From Siphonodentalium dalli (Eukaryota > Mollusca > Scaphopoda > Gadilida > Siphonodentaliidae), in assembly GCA_032622095.1 (NCBI GenBank), contig CP136068.1, positions 128,901,989-128,965,988 on the forward strand: 64,000 nt of DNA, in the 5' to 3' direction. The position numbers were made by a program, and so were the translations under genes. Positions 24,477-36,430 of the stretch are shown here, one piece after another. The notes below the pieces were generated by a model that saw only the letters and a list, made by a program, of their open reading frames with translations, did not search any database and was not told where the DNA came from. Position 1 is the first letter of the stretch. Every line of letters starts with the position of its first letter.

Positions 24477-24520
24477 AACAAACACATACACACACAGATC
24501 TTTCAAAATATATAATAGAT
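21903..24520 (+). repeat. Three tandem copies of an ~870-bp unit
   Basis: Units begin CTAGAAGGTGACCCGACTT at 21903, 22766 and 23638 (periods 863 and 872) and end in (CA)n/CAAACA microsatellite followed by AGATCTTTCAAAATATATAATAGA. Copies differ at only a few positions apart from the microsatellite length, so the amplification is recent. Each unit has a GGGTGACCCG..CGTCCGGGC head, an internal ~122-bp subrepeat occurring twice, and a tail with CAAATTTCAT.GAAATTGGCTTAGTCGTTTT. Frames of up to 198 codons on both strands are by-products. The same family is found on the other strand at 60490-61030. The class is uncertain; a microsatellite-ended SINE- or Helitron-like element is possible. Confidence 0.85.
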
Positions 24521-24840
24521 GACGAAAATGATAGTGAAAAATAACGGAATTGGAGGTGGCTATTGTCAAATCGACGATGAACGATACCCGCCAGTGACTT
24601 TTCCCAGAAATTAACGATTGTTTTGGTAAATCTAGTCCTGCGGCTATGTCCTAGTATATTTGTTGGTGTTAAAATTACTACATAATAACATAAAAGTGTT
24701 GGTTATTTTAGATTTAGATCCTGCCGTTTTGAGCCGAAACATTTATTTTTTGCTGGAAAATGGTTCTTTTTCACAAAAATATTATTTTTCAAATATTATC
24801 ATTCAAACGGATATTGTAATACTGCCAATAATTTATTCCT
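24521..24840. other. No gene seen
   Basis: AT-rich spacer. The frame at 24660-24890 is not recognised. Confidence 0.3.
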
Positions 24841-25580
24841 TATGGTTTAGTAGTTATCTGACAAGCATATTAAGAAAGAAGTTAACATAAATTCTGAACG
24901 GTTTGCGAGATACTCGATTTTAGCTAGCCCTCCTCAGACAAGTTTTTGGTCGAAAAATTACATATTTTTGTTAACGACTTTACACACATTTTCTAATTTA
25001 TCTTAATTTTTACCCAGTATGAATCTTGTACTGAAAGGTTTGTCCCGAGATACCGTTTAATTGATTACAGATGTGTTCAGGATTCCAGACCCCCAGTTAC
25101 AAAAACAACATGTTTTATTGATAACAGGTAATTCTGCAAGCATTAACATCGAATTTACATTACTAAAATATTTGTTATAAACAACACATGACCAACTATA
25201 TAATTCGTATGGTTCAGTAGTTATCTGGATATCACATGTAGAAAGAATTTGACAGAGATTGTGAACGGTTTGCCAGATATTGGATTTTAGCTACCCTCCC
25301 CCGAACACGTTTTGGTAGAAAAATGCATATTTATAACGACAACACAAACTTTTCTAAATGATTCTAATGGGGACCAAATCATGATTCATATAATGAAAAC
25401 CGGATCCGTAGACACCGCGAGCGTGGTTAAAGATGTTATCGGGATTCCAAATTCCCTGTTACAACAACAGCACATGTTATTTATAACATGAAATTTTATA
25501 TTAATATATATAGCGACTTTGTAGAACTAAAGTATTTGTTCTAAGCGACACATAATATAGAGTAACATATACAGCACAAA
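24841..25580 (+). repeat. Tandem duplication, period 367 bp
   Basis: TATGGTTYAGTAGTTATCTG occurs at 24841 and 25208. Both copies continue with GAACGGTTTGC.AGATA, TTTTAGCTA.CCCTCC and GAAAAAT.CATATTT, with moderate divergence. Non-coding. Confidence 0.6.
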
Positions 25581-25739
25581 ATAATTGTTGCTGCCACAGT
25601 GATTGTTAAGAGTTCCAAAATATAGAAACAATGGATATTGTATCTTATATCTCATAAACTATTTTTACCAAGGTGGCAAGCGTTAGTTCAAATATGTTCT
25701 ATGTTTTTAGGTCCCCCTACACCATTAGAAGTTTTGAAA

Positions 25740-28240
25740 ATACCACGAACTGAAAAATGATCTCAATATTAACTGATAGTTATAAAAGGAAATACACAAT
25801 ATTTATGGATGGGTTGGTTCCCGAAATAGTGTGGCGCTTTACAAAACGCGGCTGCATGGCAAATATGAAAGGCAAATTTTCTGCTTTTCATGAAAACGCT
25901 ACTAGATTTAAGGCCTTGAACACAATACGAACTGCAGCTCTATTAACAGAGAGTGTGAATGGAAGGTAATGCTATCATAGAATACATAATTTGTATGGTT
26001 GGCTTGTGACTGTAGCTTTACGCAAAGCGGCGGATAAATAAGAAAGAAGAATTTGTTATGTTTTGAGGAACCACTAGATAATTGAAGTGTTAGAGTTAAA
26101 CTAATCACGAACTGAAAATAGCGCTCTAAATATTGACCGAGGATGTGGGCAAATGGTAGTAATTTCAGGACATACACAATGTTCATGGATGGGTTGGTTC
26201 CAGAAAGATTTTGGCACTTTACAAAAAGCGGATGGCAAACGCCCAAGGCGAATATTTTTTGTTTTGTAAATCCATTTAAACGTTTGAATACAACATGTAC
26301 CGAATATATATGCTCTTATTACTAGATGACAGTGTGAACGAAAGGTAGTGCTTTCAGAGAATATTAAATTTATGGGTATTTTACAAAAGGCGGATGGCAA
26401 ATACGAAAGTTTAATTTCTACTCGATTTAAAGTCTTACACACACCACAAATTAAACGGGTATGGTTTCAATATTAAATGAGGGTGTTGATAAATTGTAGT
26501 CGGCTCAGGAAATACACATCTTTAATGGATGGATTGGTTTCCGAATGTCTGTGACACTTTACAAAAAGTGGCTAGCAAACGAGAAAGGCGAATGCTCACT
26601 GGTTTGGGTCCCCTTAACGAATTTGAACTCTTGAACACTTGAACTGAAGCTATATGCTCTCAATATTAACTTAGTGTGTGGACGAAAGGTACTGCTATCA
26701 TGGAGTATATGCAAATAATGGTCGGTTAGTTCCCGAAATCCTGGGGAACATTACAAAAGGCGGCTGGCAAATACATTGTACAAAATGTGATTTTTTCGTT
26801 TAGGCATCTCTACCCCATTTGAACCCACCATGAACTGAAAGGATATGCTCCCAATATTAACTGAGGGTTTATAGAAATGGACCCTATATCAAGAATTTCA
26901 CATCTTTTATGGATGGGTTTGTTCTTGAATGTATGGATCTCTTTACAAAAAGCGGTTGACAAATGAGAAAGGCGAATACTCACTGTTTTGTGAGACCCCT
27001 TAACCCATGTAATATCTTGAACACACCATGCACTGAAGTAATATGCCCTCAATCTGTTGTGAACAAAAGGTAGTGCCAGCATGGAATTGGTTTGGGTGGT
27101 TTGGTTCCCCCGAAATCCTGGGGCACTTTACACAAAGCGATTGGAAACATTTTAGGATTTGAGGACCCCACCATCCCACTTGAAGTCTTAAACAAACTTT
27201 ATACTCTGTTAACTGAGGGTGTTGACAAATGATATTATTATCCGGACATATGCATCTGTTATGGATGAGATGGTTCCCGAAAGCCTATGGCACTTTACAA
27301 CAAGCGCCGGCAAACGAAAAGGGCTAGTGTTCACTGTATTAGGGACTCCAATCCCCATTTGAAGTCTTGAACACACCACTAGCTGAAGGCATGTGTTATC
27401 AATATCACCTGATGTTGTGGCTGAATGGCTGTTCTGTCAGAAAAGATACAATGCTCTTGCGAACCAACTGTTCGCGAGAGCACCATGGCCAACGATAAAG
27501 GCGAATTTTGAGGGACCTATACATCATGTAAACAATTGAACCCATCACGAACTGAATGGACCTGATCTCAATGTCAAACGACGATCTAGAAAATGGCGAT
27601 TCTATCGGGAAATACACAATTATTATAAATGGTTGGTACCCGACAGCCATGGACACTTTACAAAAAGCGACCGGAAAATAAATTACTCGATGTTCACTCT
27701 TTGTATTACCCCGTGCCCAATTTGAAGACCAGAACACACCACGAACTGGAACGATAGATATCACCATTGACTATGGACAATAGGTAGTTGCATAAGGAAG
27801 TACACAATTTATATAGATGGATCGGTTTCATAAAGCATGAGCACTTAAGGAAAAGTGGCTGGAAAATAAGAAAGGCAAATTTTGAGGACCCCCTACTTTC
27901 TTTGAAGTCTTGAAGACAGCACATGCTGACATGATATGATATCAATATTAACCGAGGGTGTGAATCAAATGTTAGTTTTTATCAGGATATAGATATGTGT
28001 TGGTTCCCAAAAGCCTGAACAGTGTGGCACGCCACGACAAGAGACTGGTACATGTTCACTGTTGGGTGTACCCCTACCCTATTTGAAGTTTTGGACACAT
28101 CATGTACTGAAGGGATGATGCTCTCAATAGTCATTGTCATTATATCCGATACTATACGATACATAAGACTATGTTTGAGTCCGACAGGCTGTGACACTTT
28201 ACAAAAAGCGGCTGGCAAATAAAAACGATGCAAAAAGTCC
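25740..28240 (+). repeat. Degenerate ~180-190 bp tandem array, about 13 units
   Basis: The phrase CACTTTACAAAAAGCGGCTGGCAAA, in degenerate form, recurs near 25836, 26018, 26215, 26375, 26551, 26746, 26938, 27121, 27290, 27655 and 28195, with weaker copies between. ATGGATGGGTTGGTTCC precedes it in several units, and 'GAACACACCA.GAACTGAA' follows. Short frames on both strands (for example MDGLVPE.) arise from the repeat and are broken in every unit. It looks like an old satellite or the decayed tandem core of an element. Confidence 0.65.
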
Positions 28241-28261
28241 GGCAGCAATAGGGGTGAAGTA

Positions 28262-28790
28262 AAAATGCTCTGTTAAAGTTTTTTTCTCAGCGGATTGTGA
28301 TTCTGGATAGTATGTGCATCAATTTATAGGTTGGTGTGGAGTTCACAACCTTGAGCATTTCCTATAATCCTAAATGGCGTCCAACATGGCTGCCATATTA
28401 TAGAATAGGAACTAAGTCAGTTTAATCTGTTTTGTTGGAAAACATATATCATCAGATATATACAAATGTATATCTTATTTGGATGCTATTGATCTACGCT
28501 ACTGTTTATAGAAACAATTGGCATTCCATTAGAGAGATGGTTCCCAAAATGGCGACGGAAATTTTAAAAAATAAAGAAGGATTTTTTCACATATATCTCC
28601 TATATCCGTTCCTATTGTGTTGTACCGGTTGCAAATTGTGCACCGTTTTCTTATTATTAGCATCGTATGATCATTTGCTCAGAACTACGTGTTGTTACTT
28701 TGGTCTCGGCTACTTTGAATCCCTAAAAAATGGATCTTACATAACGTGGTATGAAATTTCCCCGAAAACTTAATATTGGTTCTTGGCCAC
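28262..28790 (+). repeat. Left arm of a ~5.3-kb inverted repeat pair
   Basis: CTCTGTTAA.GTTTTTTTCTCAGC at ~28269, CTTGAGCATTTCCTATAATCC (28352) and AACTAAGTCAGTTTAATC (28410) all reappear in reverse complement at 33363-33540. Similarity continues more weakly through the 'AAAATGG.GAC', 'CT.TATATC.GTT' and 'TACTT..AATCCCTAAA' blocks to ~28790. Frames of up to 113 codons here are not recognised. Confidence 0.6.
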
Positions 28791-30270
28791 AATTGAATGC
28801 TTTATATTTCATTTATTCAAGGAAGAACCTTGTATAATTTAGTGCCGTGACCTCAGCTATGTGGAGAGTGCACACTCAATGTATGAAGATGATCTTATTG
28901 GTGCATATTTACGTGCTTAAACTTGACCCTATGTATACGGAAATTGTGTCATATATTGGTCTTGTGGGCAATGGTATGAGTAAGTCTCTATGGTACAATG
29001 TAACTGTGCTCTCATGGCATTCAATTATAACACACACGTCCATATGACAGCATTGAACTTTGCGTGGTTTATATATCAGTGTATGCCGGGTATCGTTGAC
29101 CATATTATCCTGAACTAACATTTATTCAACATTATCTTCATCGACGAAGAACAATATAAATTGCGTGAGCAATACGAGTACAGGGGACACCACGAATCTA
29201 GTTCACATGTGCAAAATATAAATACCTTGTGAAATCACATAGAACAAGAGATTGAATACATTGGTATTTCAGCGACAGTTGGAAGACGTAAATTTTCCCG
29301 GTAAATATACCACATATAATGATCCGATCCCAAAGTGCGTATGGCCAAAATGTTGGCAACTTGTTAATTCCCAACCTGTTGGATGAAATGTAGCAGACAG
29401 CTGGCTGAATATAGGCTAGCTCTCAGCCGCAAAAGTGTGCAAATCTGGACTATTTAGGGAAATAGAAATCACACACATTTCATAGTATGCCCAAGACAAT
29501 TGTTGCTTGTAAGCAATATTTGCGGAGAAAATCGGGTCACGGTGGAACAAACTTGAAGATATACAGGGATAGGCTAGGCTATCAGTTTCTCTAAATGAGT
29601 TGTTTGCACATGGCACATCCCAACTTGGTATGAGCTAAATAAATTGTGGTTACAGCACAGGGCATAATAGTTATGGCGTTGGCACCAAATGACTAGCTCC
29701 ACTCTGGTAGTATATTACAATACTAAACGATAAGTGATGATGGACAACATTACCGGAATGAGTATTTGGGTTTAAGAGTGAATGTTATTATTTGACTTTT
29801 CTATGATTTGTTTTATTTTAAGTGCATATGCCTTTACCAACTTTTGTTGTTTTCATATCTGGACATCTGTCCATGATCTTTGTAAAATATACATGTTCCT
29901 GACTAAGTTATGGTATTTAATTTTATTGTACGTCCGATTGAGACCCTTCCACATGGCGTTCGAGATGCGGTTTTCGAATTAGAAAACCCTGGAGGCAATG
30001 AGTGCGATGAGGGCGACATAGCAGCAAATGCAGAGAACGCAAAAAAAAAAAGAAGGCTGCCGCATTACATCGCTGCCCTAATCCGGCGGTGCAGGGTGTA
30101 TCGCACGTTTTTGTCTGCGGTTGTTGGATATACTCTACCATTTGTATTCGCGGTATAAAACAAAGTCATCAAAGCACAACGGGTTTCGTGCTAGCACCAA
30201 GCGCGGCAAAATATATAGATCGAGATAAGAGACGCATTTACCAGGAGAAAGCTGGCAACTTTGAAGATTC
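28791..30270. other. No identified gene
   Basis: Short frames occur at 28847-29047 and 29910-30158. The latter reads LPHGVRDAVFELENPGG and is followed by KKKRR. It could be a decayed transposase or exon, but I do not recognise it. No repeats are obvious. Confidence 0.3.
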
Positions 30271-30274
30271 AACA

Positions 30275-31620
30275 TAAATGTACATCATAATCATCATCGT
30301 GTTGTTGGAACAAGTCTTGCGACTTTTTGTTCCTGTACTAATGATAATACATTTATTTGTAATCAATTAATTTTGAGATATAGTCGAGTGGACGCTTATC
30401 CCAATTTTACAAATGTGAACATTAACAATTTTCATTGTTATCCTCCTCCCTATTTTAAGTCATCGACATTCGACAATGTCCATGTCTTGTATAAAAAAAT
30501 CTTTTTGTTGGTTCATTTTCTCTTTTCATCTTTAGTTCAATTCTGAGTTATAAAGTCCTTCTATTTACTTTCTTGAATACTCTCGATTAAAATATATTTT
30601 TAGTTGTCCCTTTACTCCGGTTCCTTTTTTATTGAATAACATCGCTTCTTTTATCATTTGGTCTCGTGAATGTTTAGAATTTAATAACAATTTCACTGGT
30701 CGATGTTTGTTTTCAGTTTTGTGACCAATCCGCTGGTATGACAGTACTTCAGTCGCCTCACATTTTGTCACTTTTATTGCTGTTTTTGATATTTGAGTCA
30801 GATCTGCTTCTTCTGTTGTTCCCTAGGGTATGTTTGCTACTATGATGTTGTTGTTTCTGTTTTCTACGATGTTTTTGTTTTTTCTAACACTTTTCAATGT
30901 CCCGTTTATGTTCACTTCTAACATTTCTTGTAATTGCTTTATCTCAGTTTTCTGTAGTTCAAACGATTGTGCTTGGTGTTTCTGACATTCCTTGATTTGA
31001 TTGTCCGTTTTTCTTTTCAAGGCGTCAAGTTTTGTTTGAAACTCACCTCTCTCGATAGCTTGACTGTCTTCATGATTTGATAACCGCTTTTCTACTTGAA
31101 TATCCTGGTTTCCATTTTCAACATAATACTGCGCATTTCTGTTGTGTGCGTTTCCGTTCTGGTCTGTTGTTTCTTCTCAAATCGTTCAAAACGCAAATCA
31201 TATTGTTCAAGACTAAGGACTACCTTTTCTAACAATACTTCCATGCGCTCCATTTGTTTTTCTACTGCTTTCATCGTGCTATGTGTGTCTTTTGTTGTAC
31301 TTGGTTATTTTTTCCTTGTATTTATGTCTCGTGTGTTAAGTCTCTTGAGGTTAGATTGCGTTTCTTTTCTTGAGTTTTTGTATTTTTGCAGCGTTTACAT
31401 GGCCCTAAAATGGCTTTTGATCGTTTGACGAGATATTCGGCATCTTCTCTTCCAATTACCTGGCAGCTGACATGGAAAGCGTGCTCACAAAAAGCACATA
31501 TTATTTTGTAACTTAGATTCTTGAAGGTTCCATCGCAGGAAAAACACTTATCTGTGCACACGTTGGAGTTACTGTTTTGTTTTAACTCTTCCATCGTCGT
31601 TGCTAAGGCTAAATTAACAA
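30275..31620 (-). mobile_element. LINE-F: decayed ORF1 joined directly to a LINE-like 3-prime tail
   Basis: Reading the minus strand, an ORF1-type coding region (31594 to ~30430) is followed by ACAAATAAATG, a perfect 7-bp stem hairpin GGAACAA...TTGTTCC (30307-30333) and a GATGATGATTATGATG tail (~30277-30297). No endonuclease or reverse transcriptase sequence lies between. Either ORF2 was deleted or this is an ORF1-only non-autonomous element. Confidence 0.55.
30430..31594 (-). pseudogene. LINE-F ORF1: PHD finger, coiled coil and RNA-binding segment, frameshifted
   Basis: ORF1 proteins of this kind bind element RNA and act as chaperones in the retrotransposition particle. The N-terminal frame (31322-31594) has a C4HC3 PHD-type finger: CFSC, CAFC, HVSC and CKRC. 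Next come a coiled-coil stretch KQMERMEVLLEKVVLSLEQ (31092-31274), a second helical stretch ending NNNIIVANIP, a likely RNP-like strand (30823-31020), and RPVKLLLNSKHSRDQMIKEA with KIYFNREYSRK (30565-30771), as in the RNA-binding and C-terminal parts of LINE ORF1. The four pieces lie in three frames, so indels have broken it. Clade (CR1-like or L1-like) is unresolved. Confidence 0.65.
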
Positions 31621-33040
31621 GAATGTTCCTGTAGGTATATTACGAAAATTAGAATCGAATAACTTCCAAACATCCACGAGTTTTCCATTAGAACTTCACA
31701 CGTAAGTTCCATGCTATATAACAGTAATTTTGAAGAAGTATTTCGTCGTCATTTCTGTCGTTTGTTGTAGTTGTTCGCGCTATTTTACGCAGCTTATTTT
31801 TTCATGACTGGCTGGCTATTGTGACGACACCTATTTGACGGCTTTGAGAGCCATTGTGTTTAATGATATATAACCTGTCGAAAAAAGCGGCACCACAGAT
31901 AACATGGTTATCCATTACAGATAACATGGTTATCTAAATTATTTTTACGGATCCAGTAAGTACACCACGCTTGGTGTAGACACATGCGTTTTAACTGATT
32001 AAGATAGTTAACTGATTAGATATGAACATAACTCTCCCCATAACTCAACAAATGTATGCATTTGGTGGGACGTATCAGACACAAGAAGACAAGAGCGCAG
32101 ATTCAAGACAAAAAGTCAAACTGTATGTTATTCAGGTGAAGCATGAGATCGATCGGTTCTACGTCGTGGGTTTCTGATAGTTACTTATGATGGGGTCATG
32201 TTGAGCGCTATCTCAATGCTCTGGAAACGCTCAACAGTCACCTAGCAATACTCAGCAGTCACTACGACTTTCAACGAAATAGAGTAAACAAGAATGTCAC
32301 AAGATAATGTGTACTGACTGTTGATTATTTGATTGATTGCTTCAGTCAATAGACCATATCACAACTAATACTACACCATTCCCGCAGCCAGATTATGTTG
32401 AACTTTGACCAAAATATTTTTTTTATTTCCGTAATCTTCGAGCTATTTGGTGATTTAATTCCAGAGCAGAGATGGGAACTGCATTGGTTCTATGCAGAAA
32501 CGTCAATATTTGCCTCACTGATTATACATAATCGATGTCTCAATCGTATAAGGCTAATACTTATTTTGGCAGTAATTTTGAATGATACTTAAGCTATTAC
32601 CAAATTGTTCAAATATGTGTGGCCAATCTAACACTTTATATACATTTGCCGCCATATGGACTATCAAGTTTGCTTATATTGAATTTCATAGGTGATAATA
32701 GCTTGTGCTTCAATTCCTCAGTTCGGGTTCGTTTCACAATGCAATATCGCTAGAAACACCAAATTATACCTAGATATATTTTTTTACGGATTGAAATGGA
32801 CCAAAACCAAAGAAATGACAAGTGTAATGTCTCCAATGCAGATTAGACAACAATTCCATGCTTCAACCAAATCATCTTAAAGAATAAGGACGAAATATAG
32901 AATTTTCTATAAAATTTGCCGCCATTTTGACTGCCATCATAAAGCATAGTAATCATATCGGGCCCCAATGAGATTAAATTTTATTCGTTAATACTTCCAC
33001 TTGCTAAACACCTTCAGATCTGTTTATTTCACATTAAATT
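31621..33040. other. No gene; inner part of the inverted-repeat region
   Basis: The part from ~32590 on holds diverged ~370-390 bp units with TTTGCCGCCAT on the plus strand and 'TTTGG.TT.GGTCCATTTCAATCC' on the minus strand. These resemble the arms at 28.3 and 33.4 kb. Frames at 32395-32880 are by-products. Confidence 0.4.
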
Positions 33041-33044
33041 ATAG

Positions 33045-33560
33045 GTAGAAACCGAAAGTGAGTTTTCGGTGAAATATCATACTACGTTCTTTAAAATAAT
33101 TTTGTTTAGGGATTGGAAGTAGCTGAAAACAAATGGACAACAAATTTCACTGCCCAGATAATCGTATGACATGAATAATAGGAAAACAAACCACAATTTA
33201 CCACCAGTAGAAACTGATATAGAAGATATGAATTAAAATGTTTCTATTTTTCCAATTCATGTCACCATTTTGGCAGCCGTCTTGCTATTGGACTACAGTT
33301 TGTCCTGTAAAATGTAGTACAATGTAATAGCATCCCAATAATGTATACATTTGTATACATTTTATAATAGAGTGTCTCCCACAAAACGGATTAAACTGAC
33401 TTAGTTCATATTTTGTAACACGTCGGCCCTGTTGGACACTATCTTGGATTATAGGAAATGCTCAAGGATGTGAAGACCACACCCACCCGGAAATTGAAGC
33501 AGATACCATCCAGAATCGGCTGAGAAAAAAACATTAACAGAGAATGTTTACTTATCCCTA
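33045..33560 (-). repeat. Right arm of the ~5.3-kb inverted repeat pair
   Basis: This is the reverse complement of the 28262-28790 arm. GGATTATAGGAAATGCTCAAG (33450) and GATTAAACTGACTTAGTTC (33389) are near-exact matches, and GGGATAAGTAAACATTCTCTGTTAA marks the outer end. Identity is highest over the outer ~170 bp. Confidence 0.6.
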
Positions 33561-34015
33561 AAATTGGCCATTTGCTTCTGGACTGTGGATCCAACGCCTC
33601 CGCCGTTTCCACAACATTCACACTACACTCTCACTGTCGTGTCTGTGGAAGTCATGTCGCATGTTCCGACAAACAAGGCGGCGTACCTAACTGTTGCAAA
33701 CATAATAGCCTGTACCGAACAGACACATCGAACTTGCAGAATGATGTACCTTAGAAATGACATATGGTATATGAAATACTGAATCTCTTCGGTATTCCAT
33801 GCTCACTTAAAATGGATAGCTACAATCCCCGTACATAACAGAGAGTATTTTCAACTGCCAGACCGTTTCACAAACTTCATAGTATGTAGCACATTTTGCT
33901 TATGGAAAACGTATTGCACAATCGTAACAAACACCAATGATCTCAGTAACACTACGCAAATGAATGATGCTTAATTGAATTATATGTCTACTTGTCTGTA
34001 TATGTTTCTCTATAA
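33561..34015. other. No gene seen
   Basis: Overlapping frames at 33564-33782 have a somewhat higher GC content but no recognisable domain. Confidence 0.3.
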
Positions 34016-34345
34016 TGTTATCTATAGTTATATGTTTGTCCGTCCTGTCTACCTGCCTTGACGCCCGTGTATCGTTATATATATGTCTGGTGTTGTGTTT
34101 AAAGTGTGTGGTATATAGTTGTGTACATGTAAGTTCATGTGTAGTGGTATTTGTTGGTATGTAAGTGATGTCTGTGACGTTTCATGTATTAACATATGCA
34201 TCACACATATATTTGTTTGTTAGTATGTATGTGTGAATTTATGTATGTATGTGCATGTGCGTATTCATGTGCGTATGTAGGTATGTAAGTATGTGTGTAT
34301 GTGTCGTGTGTGGGAACGTCGTCTGTTTGTATGTGTCACACAAGA
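34016..34345 (+). repeat. GT/GTAT-rich simple repeat
   Basis: An imperfect (GTATGTATGTGT)n stretch. The 80-codon minus frame at 34265-34507 begins in it and is not credible. Confidence 0.7.
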
Positions 34346-34980
34346 GGAGTCAGAGTGGTGTGTGTGCTTAACAAATGCAATGATAGGCAGTATGTAAAAT
34401 TTATGACTGCGTAATTGCTTTCGATATTTTGGTGTGAACAATGACTGGACGACTCTTGAAGAGTTTATTGCGGGAATACAATGCATACTATAATATTCAG
34501 GTAACATTGATGTACCGTAAAATAAGGTGACTTTAGACAGTGATATTACTTCTGACAGTATGAATATCTAAGGGTACAAACATCTAGCGCTTGCTTATGA
34601 CAAATACTTTTATAAATCCACATGTGTTTTACTTGTCAGTCAACCCTGAACTTCATTTTAAACGTTGTTTGAGCTCGAATACGTTCCAGATATTACCAAG
34701 AACGGTCTGTAACGCAATTAAAAAAAAATCTTTTTTTTGGTTTAATGTACGTCAAAACTTGACGCCCTGATAATTGCATTAATTGAATGACATATTGAAA
34801 CCAAATTATGATAAAAATGCATGTTCAATTATGTTGTCTAAAAGGAGACCAAAAATAAAACTCAGCCTTTTGGATTTTTCACATTGAAAACACCCTTTTG
34901 TGGGCCCTTAAAATTCCTTTGTGGTGGTTTCGGATACTAGCCCAGGGTGAGCATCTTCCGCCACGACCGTTAATATAACT
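34346..34980. other. No gene seen
   Basis: AT-rich spacer with no recognisable feature. Confidence 0.35.
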
Positions 34981-34984
34981 TATC

Positions 34985-36430
34985 TATATCTATATTTGCG
35001 AATGTCTGTCTGTCTGTCTGTCTGTGTTCTATAGAAATTCACAGGGGACCATCTAGATGATGCCAAATGTGTCTACTAGGAGTAGCTTTTTACGAGAAAG
35101 ATAATGGTCGGGGTTAGAATTTTCTAAAGTGACGCCGTTGTTGTCAGGGGCAGAAAAGGGGAGGGGTAGAACAAAAATTTGTCGCCGATTGCCACGAAAC
35201 TTACATATAATCATCCCCATGATATGAAGAATCCAACGGTGTGGTTTAAATATGTCAAAAGTGGCGTCGTTTGAGTCAGGGATGAACGGAAGGGGAGAGG
35301 GGCACCAAAATTGATAAAACTAAGTTTAGCGCCGATTTCCGCCAAATTGATATATATTCTTCTTCAAGGAATCTAATTGTGCGATTTAACAACGCCAAAT
35401 TGTTGTTTTTGGATGAGAGATTGGGAGGGGGTGGGCACGAAATTTGATAATAAGTCGCCGAATGCCACCACACTTATACAAAATCATCCCCATGGTATGA
35501 GGAGTCTAATGGTGTGGCTTTTATCTGTCAAATGTGGACTCATTGGAGTCAGGGTTGCATTGAAAGGGACAGGGGCACCAAAATTGATGCACAATTTTTT
35601 TAGCGCCAATTTCCACCAAATTGATACACGTTCTTATCCATGATACGAGGAATCTAATCGTGATTTAAAGACGCCATATTGGTGCTGTTTGGGTGAGAGA
35701 TGGAGAGGGGAGGGATTGGCACAAAAAATTGTTTAGTCGCCGATTATCACCAAACTTATAAACAATCATCTCCATGATATCAGGAGTGTAATCGTGTGGT
35801 TTAAGGATGTCACAAGTGGGGCCATTCGAGTCAGTGGTATAAGAGATGAGAGGGACACAAAAAATTATATCTATATGTTTAGTGCCGATTTCCACCAGAT
35901 TGATACATATTCTTCTCCGTGATACGAGGAATCTTTAGATACACCAAATTGGTGCCCTATGGGTGAGAGATATGGGGACCTTAAATTTGATACGAATTTG
36001 TATACTCGCCAATTTTCACCAATTTCATATATATATGCATCTCTAATCTCTACTGAGTCTTAGTGTGTGCAGCTTGAGTCCGAAATAGGGACGGGAGGGT
36101 CACCAAAACTGATACAAAATATTTTTAGTACCAATTACCATCAAATTCAGACACGTTCTTCTCAAATGATACAAGAAATAAAATCGTGCTGTCTGTCTGT
36201 CTTTTTGTCTGTCTGTGTGCGTTCTATATATAAATTCACGCGGTACAATCGAGATGGCACCAAGGCGTTCTAAGAGGGGTAACTTTTTACAAGGAAGATA
36301 ATGGTGCGGGTTAAAATTTTCTAAAATGACGCTGTTGGTGGGAGGGGAAAAATATGGTGAAATAGTTTTGTCGCTGATTTCCACCAAACGAATACATAAT
36401 CACCTTCGCAATATGGCGTTGTTCGAGTCA
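34985..36430 (+). repeat. Dimeric tandem repeat, ~280-bp period, opened by (GTCT)n
   Basis: After GTCTGTCTGTCTGTCTGT (~35004-35022) two related ~140-bp monomers alternate. Type 1, GTCGCCGA.TGCCACSAAACTTA with AATCATCCCCATGATA, occurs at ~35183, 35453 and 35740. Type 2, TTAGCGCCGATTTCC.CCAAATTGATA, occurs at ~35325, 35600 and 35880. A second (GTCT)n head with the same following sequence begins at ~36190, so two elements of this family lie in tandem. It is a known style of mollusc repeat; the frames are by-products. Confidence 0.65.

Noticed and set aside
25757-28248. Many 60-120 codon frames on both strands
   Set aside because: They derive from the degenerate ~185-bp tandem array and are broken differently in each unit.
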